From: Evansella vedderi
GTDB taxonomy: Bacteria > Bacillota > Bacilli > Bacillales > Salisediminibacteriaceae
Length of the DNA stretch: 64,000 bases
NCBI RefSeq assembly: GCF_030813435.1
Contig: NZ_JAUSUG010000003.1
Span: forward strand, 1-64,000
Direction: 5' to 3'
The first letter of the stretch is position 1. Each line of letters starts with the position of its first letter. Of this stretch, positions 26,299 to 34,784 are shown piece by piece. The translations under genes and the position numbers were made by a program. The notes beneath the pieces were generated by a model that saw only the letters and a list, made by a program, of their open reading frames with translations, made no database searches and had not been told where the DNA came from.

Positions 26299-27450
26299 TT
26301 AATTCACAACTTGCTGATATCTAAATCTATAATAAATTAAATAAGTAAGCACTGATGTCAGGACAAGGAATATTCCCAAAATCAACGGTGGGTAGAGAAT
26401 TGGATACCCCAGCACATTATACACTTTAAATTGTTCAAATAAAGTGGCAGCCTTCATGAGTTCACTGTAATTAAAACTAGAAACGTATTGGAAGGCCCCG
26501 CGATTTAAGCCTATTTGCTGGATCATGAAGGGAATTCCCAATAATGCTCCACTTATGAAGAAGGCAATCATGGAATTTTTCCAAACAACAGAAAGGAACA
26601 ATACTAGAATTCCAAAGGCCACACAGGCAAAAAATTGGATCGTGAAGGAAAGGATAAAAAACTGCCAAACTTCCCATCCGTATGGAGATTGTTCGTATAA
26701 CAAATCTATTGATAATCCTCCAGGTAAGCTTTGAATGGGAGCATTCCAGCCTTGGAATCCACCAAACTTGCCCCATTGAAATACGAGGTTGACAAAATGC
26801 AATAGAATAAAGAGAACAAATATATACGTTATGGCGGCCATAATTTTCACCGAAACAATTCGTCTCTTCCCATGTTTCGTAGCCAAAATTAAATCAGCCG
26901 TTCGTTTCGTGTATTCGTCAGCAAACACTGGGGTTAACCCTAATAGGATCAATGTGGATAGAAAGATAACCCCGGAAACAGGTTCAATAAAATCAAACAT
27001 CCCACGCCATGCCCGAATAAGAAAAAAACCATGGGGCTCATTAAGCTCCTGAAGCATGCTCCATTCTTTGCTTGCCACTCTATATTCATAAGATCCACTG
27101 GATAAGTGGGCCAGTTCGCCACTCAAGTTTTCGATACGCTCATTTAATCGGTCTCGATTCATCCCAGCAATAGCCACCATAAAATGCACTTCCGCTGCTG
27201 CCATGTCTTCGAAACTAGCACTAGCTTTTTCTCCACTATCAGATAAGCCCATCTCTTCACGTGCTAATGCAATTTTTTCATCGGTTACAGGGCCGCCCCA
27301 GGCTTCGTGAAGTTCCTCATACACTCCTTCATTCATGGGCATGTCCCCAGGATAAATCAAATCTCCATAATACATGGTGAGGATAACAAAGAATAAGACG
27401 ATGTAAATACTTTTCCTTGTAAAAATTTTATAACACTCGTTACTATACAA
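26299..27450 (-). CDS. ABC transporter permease (YxlG-like)
   Basis: 383 residues: one N-terminal helix (about 11-27), an extracytoplasmic helical domain of about 130 residues, then five or six helices. Matches the ABC-2 type permeases found in sigma-Y-like operons. Start taken as TTG at 27450, which has GGAGG 9 nt upstream and overlaps the ATPase stop by 8 bp; the longest frame starts at 27489. Partner of the ATPase at 27443-28321. The sequence past its stop is duplicated at 26016-26116. Confidence 0.8.
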   Translation of the reverse strand: MYSNECYKIFTRKSIYIVLFFVILTMYYGDLIYPGDMPMNEGVYEELHEAWGGPVTDEKIALAREEMGLSDSGEKASASFEDMAAAEVHFMVAIAGMNRDRLNERIENLSGELAHLSSGSYEYRVASKEWSMLQELNEPHGFFLIRAWRGMFDFIEPVSGVIFLSTLILLGLTPVFADEYTKRTADLILATKHGKRRIVSVKIMAAITYIFVLFILLHFVNLVFQWGKFGGFQGWNAPIQSLPGGLSIDLLYEQSPYGWEVWQFFILSFTIQFFACVAFGILVLFLSVVWKNSMIAFFISGALLGIPFMIQQIGLNRGAFQYVSSFNYSELMKAATLFEQFKVYNVLGYPILYPPLILGIFLVLTSVLTYLIYYRFRYQQVVN

Positions 27451-28321
27451 CGCCGACCGCCTCCTCATCAAAATAATACAAATACACATCCTCTAAAGAA
27501 GGTTGAACTTCCGTTGCATTTGGTAGCGGCCTGTCCCCGCTAACAATTCGAAGCTCTATACCTGACGCTTTACGATGAATATTTCCCACTTTAAACGTCT
27601 TCTGGAGGGATCCTAACTCCTCTTGGGTGACCGTTACTTTCCAAACCTTCCCACCCATTAACTCCAGCAATCCTTCCACATCATTTCGTTGGATCAGTTC
27701 CCCCTCCTTCAAGAGAAGGATTTCCTTTGCTATATATTCAATGTCTGAGACAATGTGCGTGGATAGGAGGACAATCCGCTCTCCTGAGATTTCCGATAAT
27801 AGATTCCTAAAGCGAATCCGCTCCTTTGGATCCAATCCGGCCGTAGGCTCATCCACAATCAGAATCTTCGGATCATTTAACAAGGCTTGGGCAATTCCTA
27901 ACCTTCGTTTCATGCCTCCGGAAAATGTCCCTGTCTTCCGTTTCCGCTCCTCCGTCAAATTCACTAACGCCAAAACTTCGTTAACCCTACTCTTCGCTTG
28001 ATTTTTATCTAAACCCTTTAAGCTGGCAAAATACATTAAAAAACGTTCCGTAGTGAAGTTCTTATATAACCCAAATTCTTGGGGCAAATATCCTAATATA
28101 TCTCTGTAATCATCCCCCATCAAGGAAATGTCCCTGCCATTATAGAGAATTCTTCCCGATGAAGGCTTCAAAATATCTGCTAGCATGCGCATAAGCGTGG
28201 TTTTTCCTGCTCCATTTGGTCCTAGGAGGGCATACACCCCATCTGTCAATTCCCCTGAAAAACCACAAACCGCCTTCTTCTCTTTATATTCCTTTGATAG
28301 ATTTTCAATAGTTAGCCTCAA
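27443..28321 (-). CDS. ABC transporter ATP-binding protein (YxlF-like)
   Basis: 292 residues. Walker A GPNGAGKTTL at about 34, signature FSGGMKRRLG, Walker B ILIVDEPTAGLDP, H-loop STHIVSD. The C-terminal 75 residues form an extra domain. It drives the adjacent permease. Start TTG with GGAAGG upstream; overlaps the preceding membrane gene by 17 bp, so the genes are translationally coupled. Order sigma, membrane protein, ATPase, permease resembles the sigY-yxlCDEFG arrangement of B. subtilis. Confidence 0.92.
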   Translation of the reverse strand: MRLTIENLSKEYKEKKAVCGFSGELTDGVYALLGPNGAGKTTLMRMLADILKPSSGRILYNGRDISLMGDDYRDILGYLPQEFGLYKNFTTERFLMYFASLKGLDKNQAKSRVNEVLALVNLTEERKRKTGTFSGGMKRRLGIAQALLNDPKILIVDEPTAGLDPKERIRFRNLLSEISGERIVLLSTHIVSDIEYIAKEILLLKEGELIQRNDVEGLLELMGGKVWKVTVTQEELGSLQKTFKVGNIHRKASGIELRIVSGDRPLPNATEVQPSLEDVYLYYFDEEAVGVV

Positions 28322-28961
28322 GGGTCCTTCCCTCCTCGTAAGTAGAATATTTCCGAATTAACATCCTCACTTGAATAGCCAATAGTAACATCCCAACCCC
28401 CATCAATAGAAAGTACATGACCGTATTAGCATTGAAAAAGTGCGCTGTCCAAGCATGATGATTTAAGAGCAAGCCAATAAAAATCAGCCACAGAGAAAAG
28501 AATGTCGTAACAAATACCGTTCCCCTAAACCGCATACTTAAAGCCAGTGCCAAGGCAGCAAAAATAGTAAATGGGGTGAACCAGATCAGGAACATCTCCC
28601 AAATAGTCGTGGAATCCACTAGGGGAACAAAACTAACCGCGAGGAGACTATTTAAAGTGATGTTGTACATCCCCACCAGAAATAGTCGCGCGAGAATAAT
28701 TTCATGGGCAGAGAACTTACAGGCCATTTCCATTTCCAACAACCCTTGCTCCCTTCCTTTAAAAACCTCTAGTAAACCAAAAATAAATGGGATCGGCGCT
28801 AGCAAGACAAGGGTAAATAACGGATTATAGGCTCCATAGTTCGTTAGGAAATAACCAACTAGAAAAAGTACCATACTGGTAATCCAGTAGGATTTACTTA
28901 CGACGGAGACCTCCTCCGTTGACCTCTTCACTATTTGGATGAAACGCTCCAGAAGAGTCAT
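28305..28961 (-). CDS. Six-TM membrane protein of the sigma/ABC operon, probably lacking its true start
   Basis: 218 residues from the first ATG, with about six helices. The frame remains open upstream to 29057 and encodes YLVKYPDEQKIDATIDTLRQ and YVPERKKQS, which looks like a genuine conserved N-terminus (residue pattern of an anti-sigma-type cytoplasmic segment), but no ATG, GTG or TTG exists in that stretch: it opens directly after the TAG of the sigma gene with CTT. The ATG used here has only a weak GGAAAAAA upstream. Suggests loss of the start codon by deletion. Confidence 0.65.
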   Translation of the reverse strand: MTLLERFIQIVKRSTEEVSVVSKSYWITSMVLFLVGYFLTNYGAYNPLFTLVLLAPIPFIFGLLEVFKGREQGLLEMEMACKFSAHEIILARLFLVGMYNITLNSLLAVSFVPLVDSTTIWEMFLIWFTPFTIFAALALALSMRFRGTVFVTTFFSLWLIFIGLLLNHHAWTAHFFNANTVMYFLLMGVGMLLLAIQVRMLIRKYSTYEEGRTLEANY

Positions 28962-29057
28962 AGATTGTTTTTTCCGTTCTGGAACATATTGGCGTAACGT
29001 ATCAATCGTTGCATCGATTTTTTGTTCATCCGGGTATTTAACAAGATAGTGGGAAAG

Positions 29058-29324
29058 CTAAGCACTGCTGCGAAAGTAATCCCGGCAATGATTCACGGCA
29101 ATCTTCAACAACCAATGCTGAAATTTTCCTCCTCCTTTATACTCGTTGATCGACTTCATCATTTTTATGAAAACCTCTTGGGTCATATCATATGCAAGAT
29201 GGTAATCTCCTACTTTTCGATACACATAGGCAAAAATCGTTTTATACTGTTTTTTTATTAGTACTTCCATTGCTGCTTGACTTCCATTTTTAATTTCTTC
29301 AATTAATTCCTCATCTATCGGCAC
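29058..29324 (-). pseudogene. ECF sigma factor truncated after region 2
   Basis: 88 residues, starting at GTG 29324 with AGGTGG 8 nt upstream. Region 2 is present: QYKTIFAYVYRKVGDYHLAY, DMTQEVFIKMMKSI and FQHWLLKIAVNHCRDYFR, the core-binding and -10 recognition helices. ECF sigmas are about 160-190 residues and need region 4 to recognise the -35; here the frame ends RSSA then TAG. The next gene has lost its start at the same place, so one deletion of roughly 250 bp is the simplest explanation. Confidence 0.8.
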
Positions 29325-29415
29325 CTTGATCACCACCTGTATTTCTACTTCCTCTACTAATATTAACGAAAAGTTTTTCAAAAAGATTTAAAAACTTCCC
29401 AAAAAATACTTTTAC

Positions 29416-29450
29416 AAAAAAATAGCTTAGGATCCAGATGATCCTAAGCT
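29416..29450 (-). terminator. Terminator after opuA-type operon
   Basis: AGCTTAGGATC and GATCCTAAGCT form a perfect 11-bp stem; on the minus strand ATTTTTTTG follows. Confidence 0.8.
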
Positions 29451-29606
29451 CTGCTAAAAAAGTATTTATTTTAAAATAAAAATTACTTGCATACAAATCA
29501 AGTTACTTTTCAAAGGAGCGTGATTTCAATTAAGTAAAGTTCCTGTTAAAAAGTGACATACGCTGCTGTAACTTATAATAAGCCCGTTCACTTTTATTCA
29601 TGTAGA

Positions 29607-30494
29607 TTAGTTGTTTCCTAACATTTCATCGACTTTGTCTTGATTGTTTTCGATCCAAGTTCTCGCCATTTCCTCTTCAGGAACACCATTTTCATCATAT
29701 TCGATGATCATTTCTTCAATATCGGAAACGTCGATACTCCAATTACTTAAGAAGTCATAAACCTCTGGTGCTTTTTCTTGTAGGACAGCATTTCCGATCA
29801 CTCGTACTTCGGAAGTATCAAAATAACCTTCTTGACCTTCTAATACTTTAAGGTCAAAGTTAACAAACATTGGGTGTGGTCTCCAGCCCAAGAAGATAAC
29901 CGGTTCTTCATCGGCAATAATACGTTGCGCCTGGGCAAGCATGCCACCTTCACTTGATGGCATATATTCTAAATTAAGACCAAAATCTTCAATCATTGCT
30001 CGTGAAGTTTCTCCCATTGGAGCACCTTCTTCAATACCATAAACCGTATTGTCATGAATGATATCTTCATTCCCAATTAAATCTTCCATAGAGTTAATGT
30101 CTTCCATATACGTTGGTACAACCCAGCCTAACTCTCCTTCCGTATAGCTTACAGAAAGTTCTACCAGGTCATCGCCGTAACGCTCCATAAAGTTTCGGTG
30201 CATATCCGGTAACCAAGAATCCATAAATACATCAATATCTCCACGTGCAAGACCAGCAAATACTCCACCAGCATCCGCAGACATTAATTCTACTTGGTAC
30301 CCTAAATCTTCTAAAATTTCTTTTACGATATACGTTGGTGGAATAGTGCTTGTCCAAGGTGTAACACCTAATGTAATCGTTACATTACGATCGACTCCGC
30401 CTTCGTTATTTCCTCCTGTAGCTTCCTCTTCCCCACATGCGGCAAGAATAGCTGTTAATAAAACAGTTATAAAAATGAGACTAACTTTCTTCAC
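29607..30494 (-). CDS. opuAC: Glycine betaine/proline-type ABC substrate-binding lipoprotein
   Basis: 295 residues. Signal peptide with lipobox LAAC (Cys20), then the OpuAC fold: GVTPWTSTIPPTYIVKEILE, GDIDVFMDSWLPDMH and FLGWRPHPMF, where Trp residues typical of quaternary-ammonium binding cages are visible (TPW, DSW, GWRPH). Binds compatible solutes outside the membrane and delivers them to the permease. GTG start with GGAGAGAG; overlaps the permease by 4 bp. Last gene of the operon. Exact ligand cannot be told from sequence. Confidence 0.88.
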   Translation of the reverse strand: MKKVSLIFITVLLTAILAACGEEEATGGNNEGGVDRNVTITLGVTPWTSTIPPTYIVKEILEDLGYQVELMSADAGGVFAGLARGDIDVFMDSWLPDMHRNFMERYGDDLVELSVSYTEGELGWVVPTYMEDINSMEDLIGNEDIIHDNTVYGIEEGAPMGETSRAMIEDFGLNLEYMPSSEGGMLAQAQRIIADEEPVIFLGWRPHPMFVNFDLKVLEGQEGYFDTSEVRVIGNAVLQEKAPEVYDFLSNWSIDVSDIEEMIIEYDENGVPEEEMARTWIENNQDKVDEMLGNN

Positions 30495-31342
30495 GTTGTT
30501 CTCTCTCCTCTTTTCGTTTTTTCATTTATACCTTGGGTAATACGATCTAGCATTATTGCTAACACAACAATACCTAAACCGCCGACTAACCCTTGCCCTA
30601 CGTTAACCCTTGAAATTCCTGATAAAACTTCATTACCAAGTCCAGGTGCACCGATCATAGATGCGATTACCGCCATGGATAAGGCTAACATAATTGTCTG
30701 GTTAATTCCGGCCATAATCGTCGGAACGGCTAATGGTAATTGCACTTTAAATAACATTTGCGAAGAGGTGGAACCAAAGGCCTTCGCTGCTTCAATAACT
30801 TCCGTTGGTACCTGCCTTATGCCTAGAGCTGTTAATCTAACACAAGGCGGAGTAGCAAATATAAAGGTAGAGATGACCGCAGGAACACCTCCAAGGCCAA
30901 ATAATAAAATGGCAGGAATTAAATATACAAAACTAGGTAAAGTTTGCATGAAATCAAGTATAGGACGTACCGCCTTATCTACCGCCGAATATTTAGCACT
31001 TAATATCCCCACTGGAATACCAACGATAATGGAAAACAGTGTTGCCACTAAAACAATGGCTAAGGTTTGCATCCCTAAGTCCCATAAACCAACAGAACCA
31101 AGGTAAAGGAAACCTAGTAAACTAAAGATGGCAACCCCTTTCCCTGCAATGCGCCACGCTAAAATAACGATAGTAATGGTTATGATTTCTGGTGGGATCC
31201 AAGTGAGAAAATTGATTACCAACCCTATAAAACTACCAATATATGTACTCAACAAATCAAACAACAGGCCAAATATGGGTAATAAGAAATCATCTACAAA
31301 GGTGTTTGTCCATTTTTCCAAAGGAAAGTGAAAATAATTCAT
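30491..31342 (-). CDS. opuAB: Glycine betaine/proline-type ABC permease
   Basis: 283 residues with about seven helices. The binding-protein-dependent permease signature is EAAKAFGSTSSQMLFKVQLP (EAA loop, contacts the ATPase). Length and N-terminal hydrophilic segment match OpuAB. ATG overlaps the ATPase stop by 4 bp and has GAGGTGAATGTATC upstream. Works with the ATPase and lipoprotein to import osmoprotectants. Confidence 0.9.
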   Translation of the reverse strand: MNYFHFPLEKWTNTFVDDFLLPIFGLLFDLLSTYIGSFIGLVINFLTWIPPEIITITIVILAWRIAGKGVAIFSLLGFLYLGSVGLWDLGMQTLAIVLVATLFSIIVGIPVGILSAKYSAVDKAVRPILDFMQTLPSFVYLIPAILLFGLGGVPAVISTFIFATPPCVRLTALGIRQVPTEVIEAAKAFGSTSSQMLFKVQLPLAVPTIMAGINQTIMLALSMAVIASMIGAPGLGNEVLSGISRVNVGQGLVGGLGIVVLAIMLDRITQGINEKTKRGERTT

Positions 31343-32559
31343 GATACATTCACCTCCTTTTCTTCCTCCACTGCAACGTTTTCTTTCCCAAGTACTAATC
31401 CTGAAAGAATGGAAACTCGAACGATAATTCCTTTTAACTTCTCCTGATCAACAACGGCAATTGGATATTTTGACTCTGAAGCAATTTGAATCAGTTCCGT
31501 TAGTGGTGTATCTGGAGCGGTAGTAGGATATTCCGTAGTTAAGTAGTCTTCCACCCAACGGTCTTCATTGACTGCTTGTACTGCATTATCAATGGTTAAC
31601 AATCCTTTTAGGGTTTGATCTTTACCCATCACAAAAATACTAGAAATACCTTTCTCCTTCATTTTACGAATGGCAACTCGGGGTCCATCTTTCCACGTAG
31701 CTATTGCATCCGGCTTAAGCATTACATTTTCAGCCACAAAAACTTTTGACCGATCTACATCTTGGACAAAGGTGGATACATAATCATCCGCAGGTTCCTT
31801 CATAATTTGTTCTGATGTACCTATTTGAACAATTTCCCCGTCTTTCATGATGGCAATGCGATCTCCAAGCTTCAGTGCTTCGTCCAGATCATGGGTAATA
31901 AATATAATCGTTTTATTCAATTTTTCCTGAAGCTGTAATAACTCATCCTGCATATCTTTACGAATGAGAGGATCTAATGCACTGAACGCTTCATCCATTA
32001 ATAAAATATCCGAGTCATTTGCCAAGGCCCTTGCCAATCCGACTCGCTGCTGCATACCACCGCTTAATTGATCCGGGTATTGGTTTTCATAGCCACCTAG
32101 ACCAACAACGTTAATCGATTCCTGAGCCCTTTTTAAACGTTCTTCCTTATCATATCCTTGCACTTCTAGTCCGTAAGCAACATTTTCAAGGACGGTTCGA
32201 TGGGAAAATAGGGCAAATTTCTGAAATACCATGGCAAGTTTCTTTCTCCGGGTATTCAGTAGTTCTTTTTGATTCATAGTAACAATGTTTTGCCCATCAA
32301 TAAGAATTTCCCCTGAGGTTGGCTCAATCAATCGGTTAATCAACCGAATTAACGTTGATTTCCCACTGCCGGAAAGTCCCATAATAACAAATATTTCTCC
32401 AGGCTTTACATCGAATGATGCCTGGTTAACACCTACCGTAACACCTGTTGATTTAAGTATTTCTTCCTTCGACTTCCCTTCAATCAGCTTACTAATTGCT
32501 TCCTTTTTTCTCGTACCAAATAACTTGGTTACTTGCTTCACTTCTACTTTATTTTTCAA
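31339..32559 (-). CDS. opuAA: Glycine betaine/proline-type ABC ATPase with CBS domains
   Basis: 406 residues. Walker A GLSGSGKSTL at about 61, signature LSGGMQQRVG, Walker B ILLMDEAFSALDP, then a C-terminal pair of CBS domains (about 280-390), which in OpuA sense ionic strength or nucleotide. Start TTG with GGAGG upstream. First gene of a three-gene operon that is preceded by a near-perfect palindrome at 32629-32652. Confidence 0.92.
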   Translation of the reverse strand: MKNKVEVKQVTKLFGTRKKEAISKLIEGKSKEEILKSTGVTVGVNQASFDVKPGEIFVIMGLSGSGKSTLIRLINRLIEPTSGEILIDGQNIVTMNQKELLNTRRKKLAMVFQKFALFSHRTVLENVAYGLEVQGYDKEERLKRAQESINVVGLGGYENQYPDQLSGGMQQRVGLARALANDSDILLMDEAFSALDPLIRKDMQDELLQLQEKLNKTIIFITHDLDEALKLGDRIAIMKDGEIVQIGTSEQIMKEPADDYVSTFVQDVDRSKVFVAENVMLKPDAIATWKDGPRVAIRKMKEKGISSIFVMGKDQTLKGLLTIDNAVQAVNEDRWVEDYLTTEYPTTAPDTPLTELIQIASESKYPIAVVDQEKLKGIIVRVSILSGLVLGKENVAVEEEKEVNVS

Positions 32560-32628
32560 CGTTTTATTAACCTCCTTTCCATAACACTTTAATATGCTAT
32601 CACGATAATCGATTAAAGTTCAAAGGAC

Positions 32629-32652
32629 ATATTCGTGATTTAGCACGAATAT
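32629..32652. promoter_or_regulatory. Perfect 9-bp inverted repeat upstream of opuA operon
   Basis: ATATTCGTG, 6-nt spacer, CACGAATAT. It lies 70 bp upstream of the opuAA start; on the minus strand a TTGAAC hexamer follows 10 nt downstream, so it overlaps or abuts the promoter. Candidate operator of an unlinked regulator. Confidence 0.55.
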
Positions 32653-32772
32653 AGGGAAAAAATAGTATTTCCATTGATTATAATAATATTTTTTAAATAA
32701 TTATTATTAATTAATAATAAATTTACTACTTTTCTCAATAATTAAATTTGTTATAAAAAATTATGTAGGATC

Positions 32773-32918
32773 GAGGCTGGGACATAACTAAAGTGTTTAA
32801 TCGGAAATACGAACAATACACTACCTTAGCGAAGTATATTTCCGAAGCGGGTAGATTGCAACCTACATCTAGTTTTGTTTGGATTTCTTATTAGTAAAAA
32901 TACTTTTGTCCCAGCCTC
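32773..32918. repeat. 146-bp repeat with 12-bp terminal inverted repeats, copy 1
   Basis: Begins GAGGCTGGGACA and ends TGTCCCAGCCTC. A second copy at 48829-48971 is about 93 percent identical by eye. Inside are complementary CGGAAATA and TATTTCCG. Non-coding. MITE-like or a mobile bidirectional terminator; it separates gbsA from the opuA operon. Confidence 0.8.
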
Positions 32919-32937
32919 AAAAATCTCCGTACTTTTA

Positions 32938-34401
32938 CTAAAACCAACCCATTGGTTGTGGCTGAAGGTTTGTATAGATATGTTTTAATTCTGTATATTC
33001 CTCAAGACCCGCAGACCCGAGTTCTCTGCCAATTCCAGATTGTTTATAGCCACCCCAAGGAGCTTGTGGAAAATAAGGATGAAAGTCATTGATCCACGTG
33101 GTTCCCATTCGTAACTGTTTAACAACCCTCTCTGCACGATTCCCATCTTGTGTCCAAACGGCTCCTGCTAAACCATAAACACTATCATTGGCTAGTTTAA
33201 TGGCTTGTTCTTCCGTATCAAATGTTTCCACCGTTAAGACAGGGCCAAATACTTCCTCCTGCACGATCCGCATACGAGTATGACAGTTTGTAAAAATGGT
33301 AGGTTCCATAAAGAACCCTTGTTGTAATGCAGGATTTTCTGGACGTTTCCCACCTAAAACAAGTTCAGCCCCTTCTTCTTTCCCTAGTTGAATAAAGTCT
33401 TCAATTTTCTCTAAGTGTTCTTTGGAAATGACAGGTCCCATTTGTGTTTTTTCGTCTAATCCGCTTCCCATACGAATCTTACTCGCCTTCTCCTTCAGTT
33501 TTTCAATAAACTCGTCGTGAATAGTGGATTCAACGAGTAATCGTGCACCAGCTGAGCATACTTGTCCTGAATGAAAGAAAACGGCATTTAATGCATAATC
33601 AACTGCTGTTTCCATATGGGCATCGGCAAAGACAACGTTTGGGTTTTTGCCTCCTAATTCTAAGGAAATCTTTTTAAAATTGCCGGAGGCTGCCTGCATA
33701 ATTTTTCTCCCCGTATTCCCACCACCAGTAAAGGAGATGAGATCCACATCAGGGTTCTCGGATAATTCGGCACCAACAGTGGCACCAGATCCTAAAACAA
33801 TATTAATCACTCCTGGAGGAAATCCTACTTCTTCAAATATCTCCGCCATTTTAATGGTGGTCAATGGAGTAATCTCACTTGGCTTTAAAACGATCGTATT
33901 TCCGACTGCAAGGGCAGGGGCAAGCTTCCAAGATGCTTGTAGAAGAGGATAATTCCATGGTGTTATTTGACCACAAACACCAACGGGTTCCCTTACGACT
34001 CTACTTATAGAGTTTGGAATGGGTGACTCTATTACATCCCCCGTATCTTTATCCGCTAAACCTGCATAGTACTGGAACACGCCAGCAATATCATCCATAT
34101 CTGCTTTACTTTCCTCTAATGTTTTTCCCGTATCTAAGGTTTCAAGGTGGGAAAGTTCATCCTTATATTCCCTTATTTTCTCTGCCACTTGAAATAGGAG
34201 ATGTCCCCTTTCCACACTAGAAACGTCTCTCCATTCACCTGTATCAAAGGCTTCTCTAGCTGCTTTTATGGCCCTTTGTGCATCCAAGCGATTTCCTTCT
34301 GTTGCAAGTGTAATCACATCTTGATTAAATGGGTTGATAATTTCACGAGTTTCCCCAGAAAGGGACTCTTCCCATTTCCCATTGATGAACATTTTTAACA
34401 T
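32938..34401 (-). CDS. gbsA: Betaine-aldehyde dehydrogenase (GbsA-like)
   Basis: 487 residues, full length for the ALDH superfamily. NPFNQDVITLATEGNRLDAQ, GVCGQITPWNYPLLQASWK, the catalytic Glu in ELGGKNPN and catalytic Cys in HSGQVCSAGARL, and the C-terminal DFHPYFPQAPWGGYKQSGIG closely follow B. subtilis GbsA, which oxidises betaine aldehyde to glycine betaine with NAD. ATG at 34401 with AGGTG 6 nt upstream. It is the last gene of an amidohydrolase-Rieske-ALDH operon and no choline dehydrogenase (gbsB) is present, so the natural substrate here could differ. Confidence 0.88.
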   Translation of the reverse strand: MLKMFINGKWEESLSGETREIINPFNQDVITLATEGNRLDAQRAIKAAREAFDTGEWRDVSSVERGHLLFQVAEKIREYKDELSHLETLDTGKTLEESKADMDDIAGVFQYYAGLADKDTGDVIESPIPNSISRVVREPVGVCGQITPWNYPLLQASWKLAPALAVGNTIVLKPSEITPLTTIKMAEIFEEVGFPPGVINIVLGSGATVGAELSENPDVDLISFTGGGNTGRKIMQAASGNFKKISLELGGKNPNVVFADAHMETAVDYALNAVFFHSGQVCSAGARLLVESTIHDEFIEKLKEKASKIRMGSGLDEKTQMGPVISKEHLEKIEDFIQLGKEEGAELVLGGKRPENPALQQGFFMEPTIFTNCHTRMRIVQEEVFGPVLTVETFDTEEQAIKLANDSVYGLAGAVWTQDGNRAERVVKQLRMGTTWINDFHPYFPQAPWGGYKQSGIGRELGSAGLEEYTELKHIYTNLQPQPMGWF

Positions 34402-34426
34402 AGTATTCACCTCGATTTACTCCGAT

Positions 34427-34783
34427 TTATTTATAAACAACTACCTGGTCTTCTTCGATTTCTACCTTATATTCCTTTAACTTAAATTTAGGGTTGGATA
34501 AGGTACGACCTTCGTTTTTTGCATCAAATTCCCTTCCATGCCATGGGCAGCGAATAATTTCCCCTTCTCTGCAAAACTTGTATTCGCCAACCTTATCTGT
34601 AGGTTCCGGTGCACCACAAAGCTTCCCTTTCGATAATGGTGCTCCTTGATGAATACAACGATTAGCAAAAGCGTAGAACTCCCCATCGGATGTTCTGCAA
34701 ATGACAATGGATGCTCTCCCTAATGTGGCCTCTTTCATATCTCCAGGGGCCATATCATTTTTGTTACAAACAACTGTCCTCAT
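34427..34783 (-). CDS. Rieske [2Fe-2S] ferredoxin-like protein
   Basis: 118 residues. Iron-sulfur ligands: CIHQGAPLSKGKLCG (C-x-H) and IRCPWHGREFDA (C-x-x-H), the two halves of a Rieske cluster site, separated by an insert of about 25 residues. Small Rieske proteins pass electrons to oxygenases, but no oxygenase is encoded nearby. The ATG at 34783 lies 2 bp after the amidohydrolase stop and uses AAAGGAGG within that gene's end, showing tight coupling. The longer frame from 34867 is discarded. Confidence 0.85.
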   Translation of the reverse strand: MRTVVCNKNDMAPGDMKEATLGRASIVICRTSDGEFYAFANRCIHQGAPLSKGKLCGAPEPTDKVGEYKFCREGEIIRCPWHGREFDAKNEGRTLSNPKFKLKEYKVEIEEDQVVVYK

Positions 34784-34784
34784 T

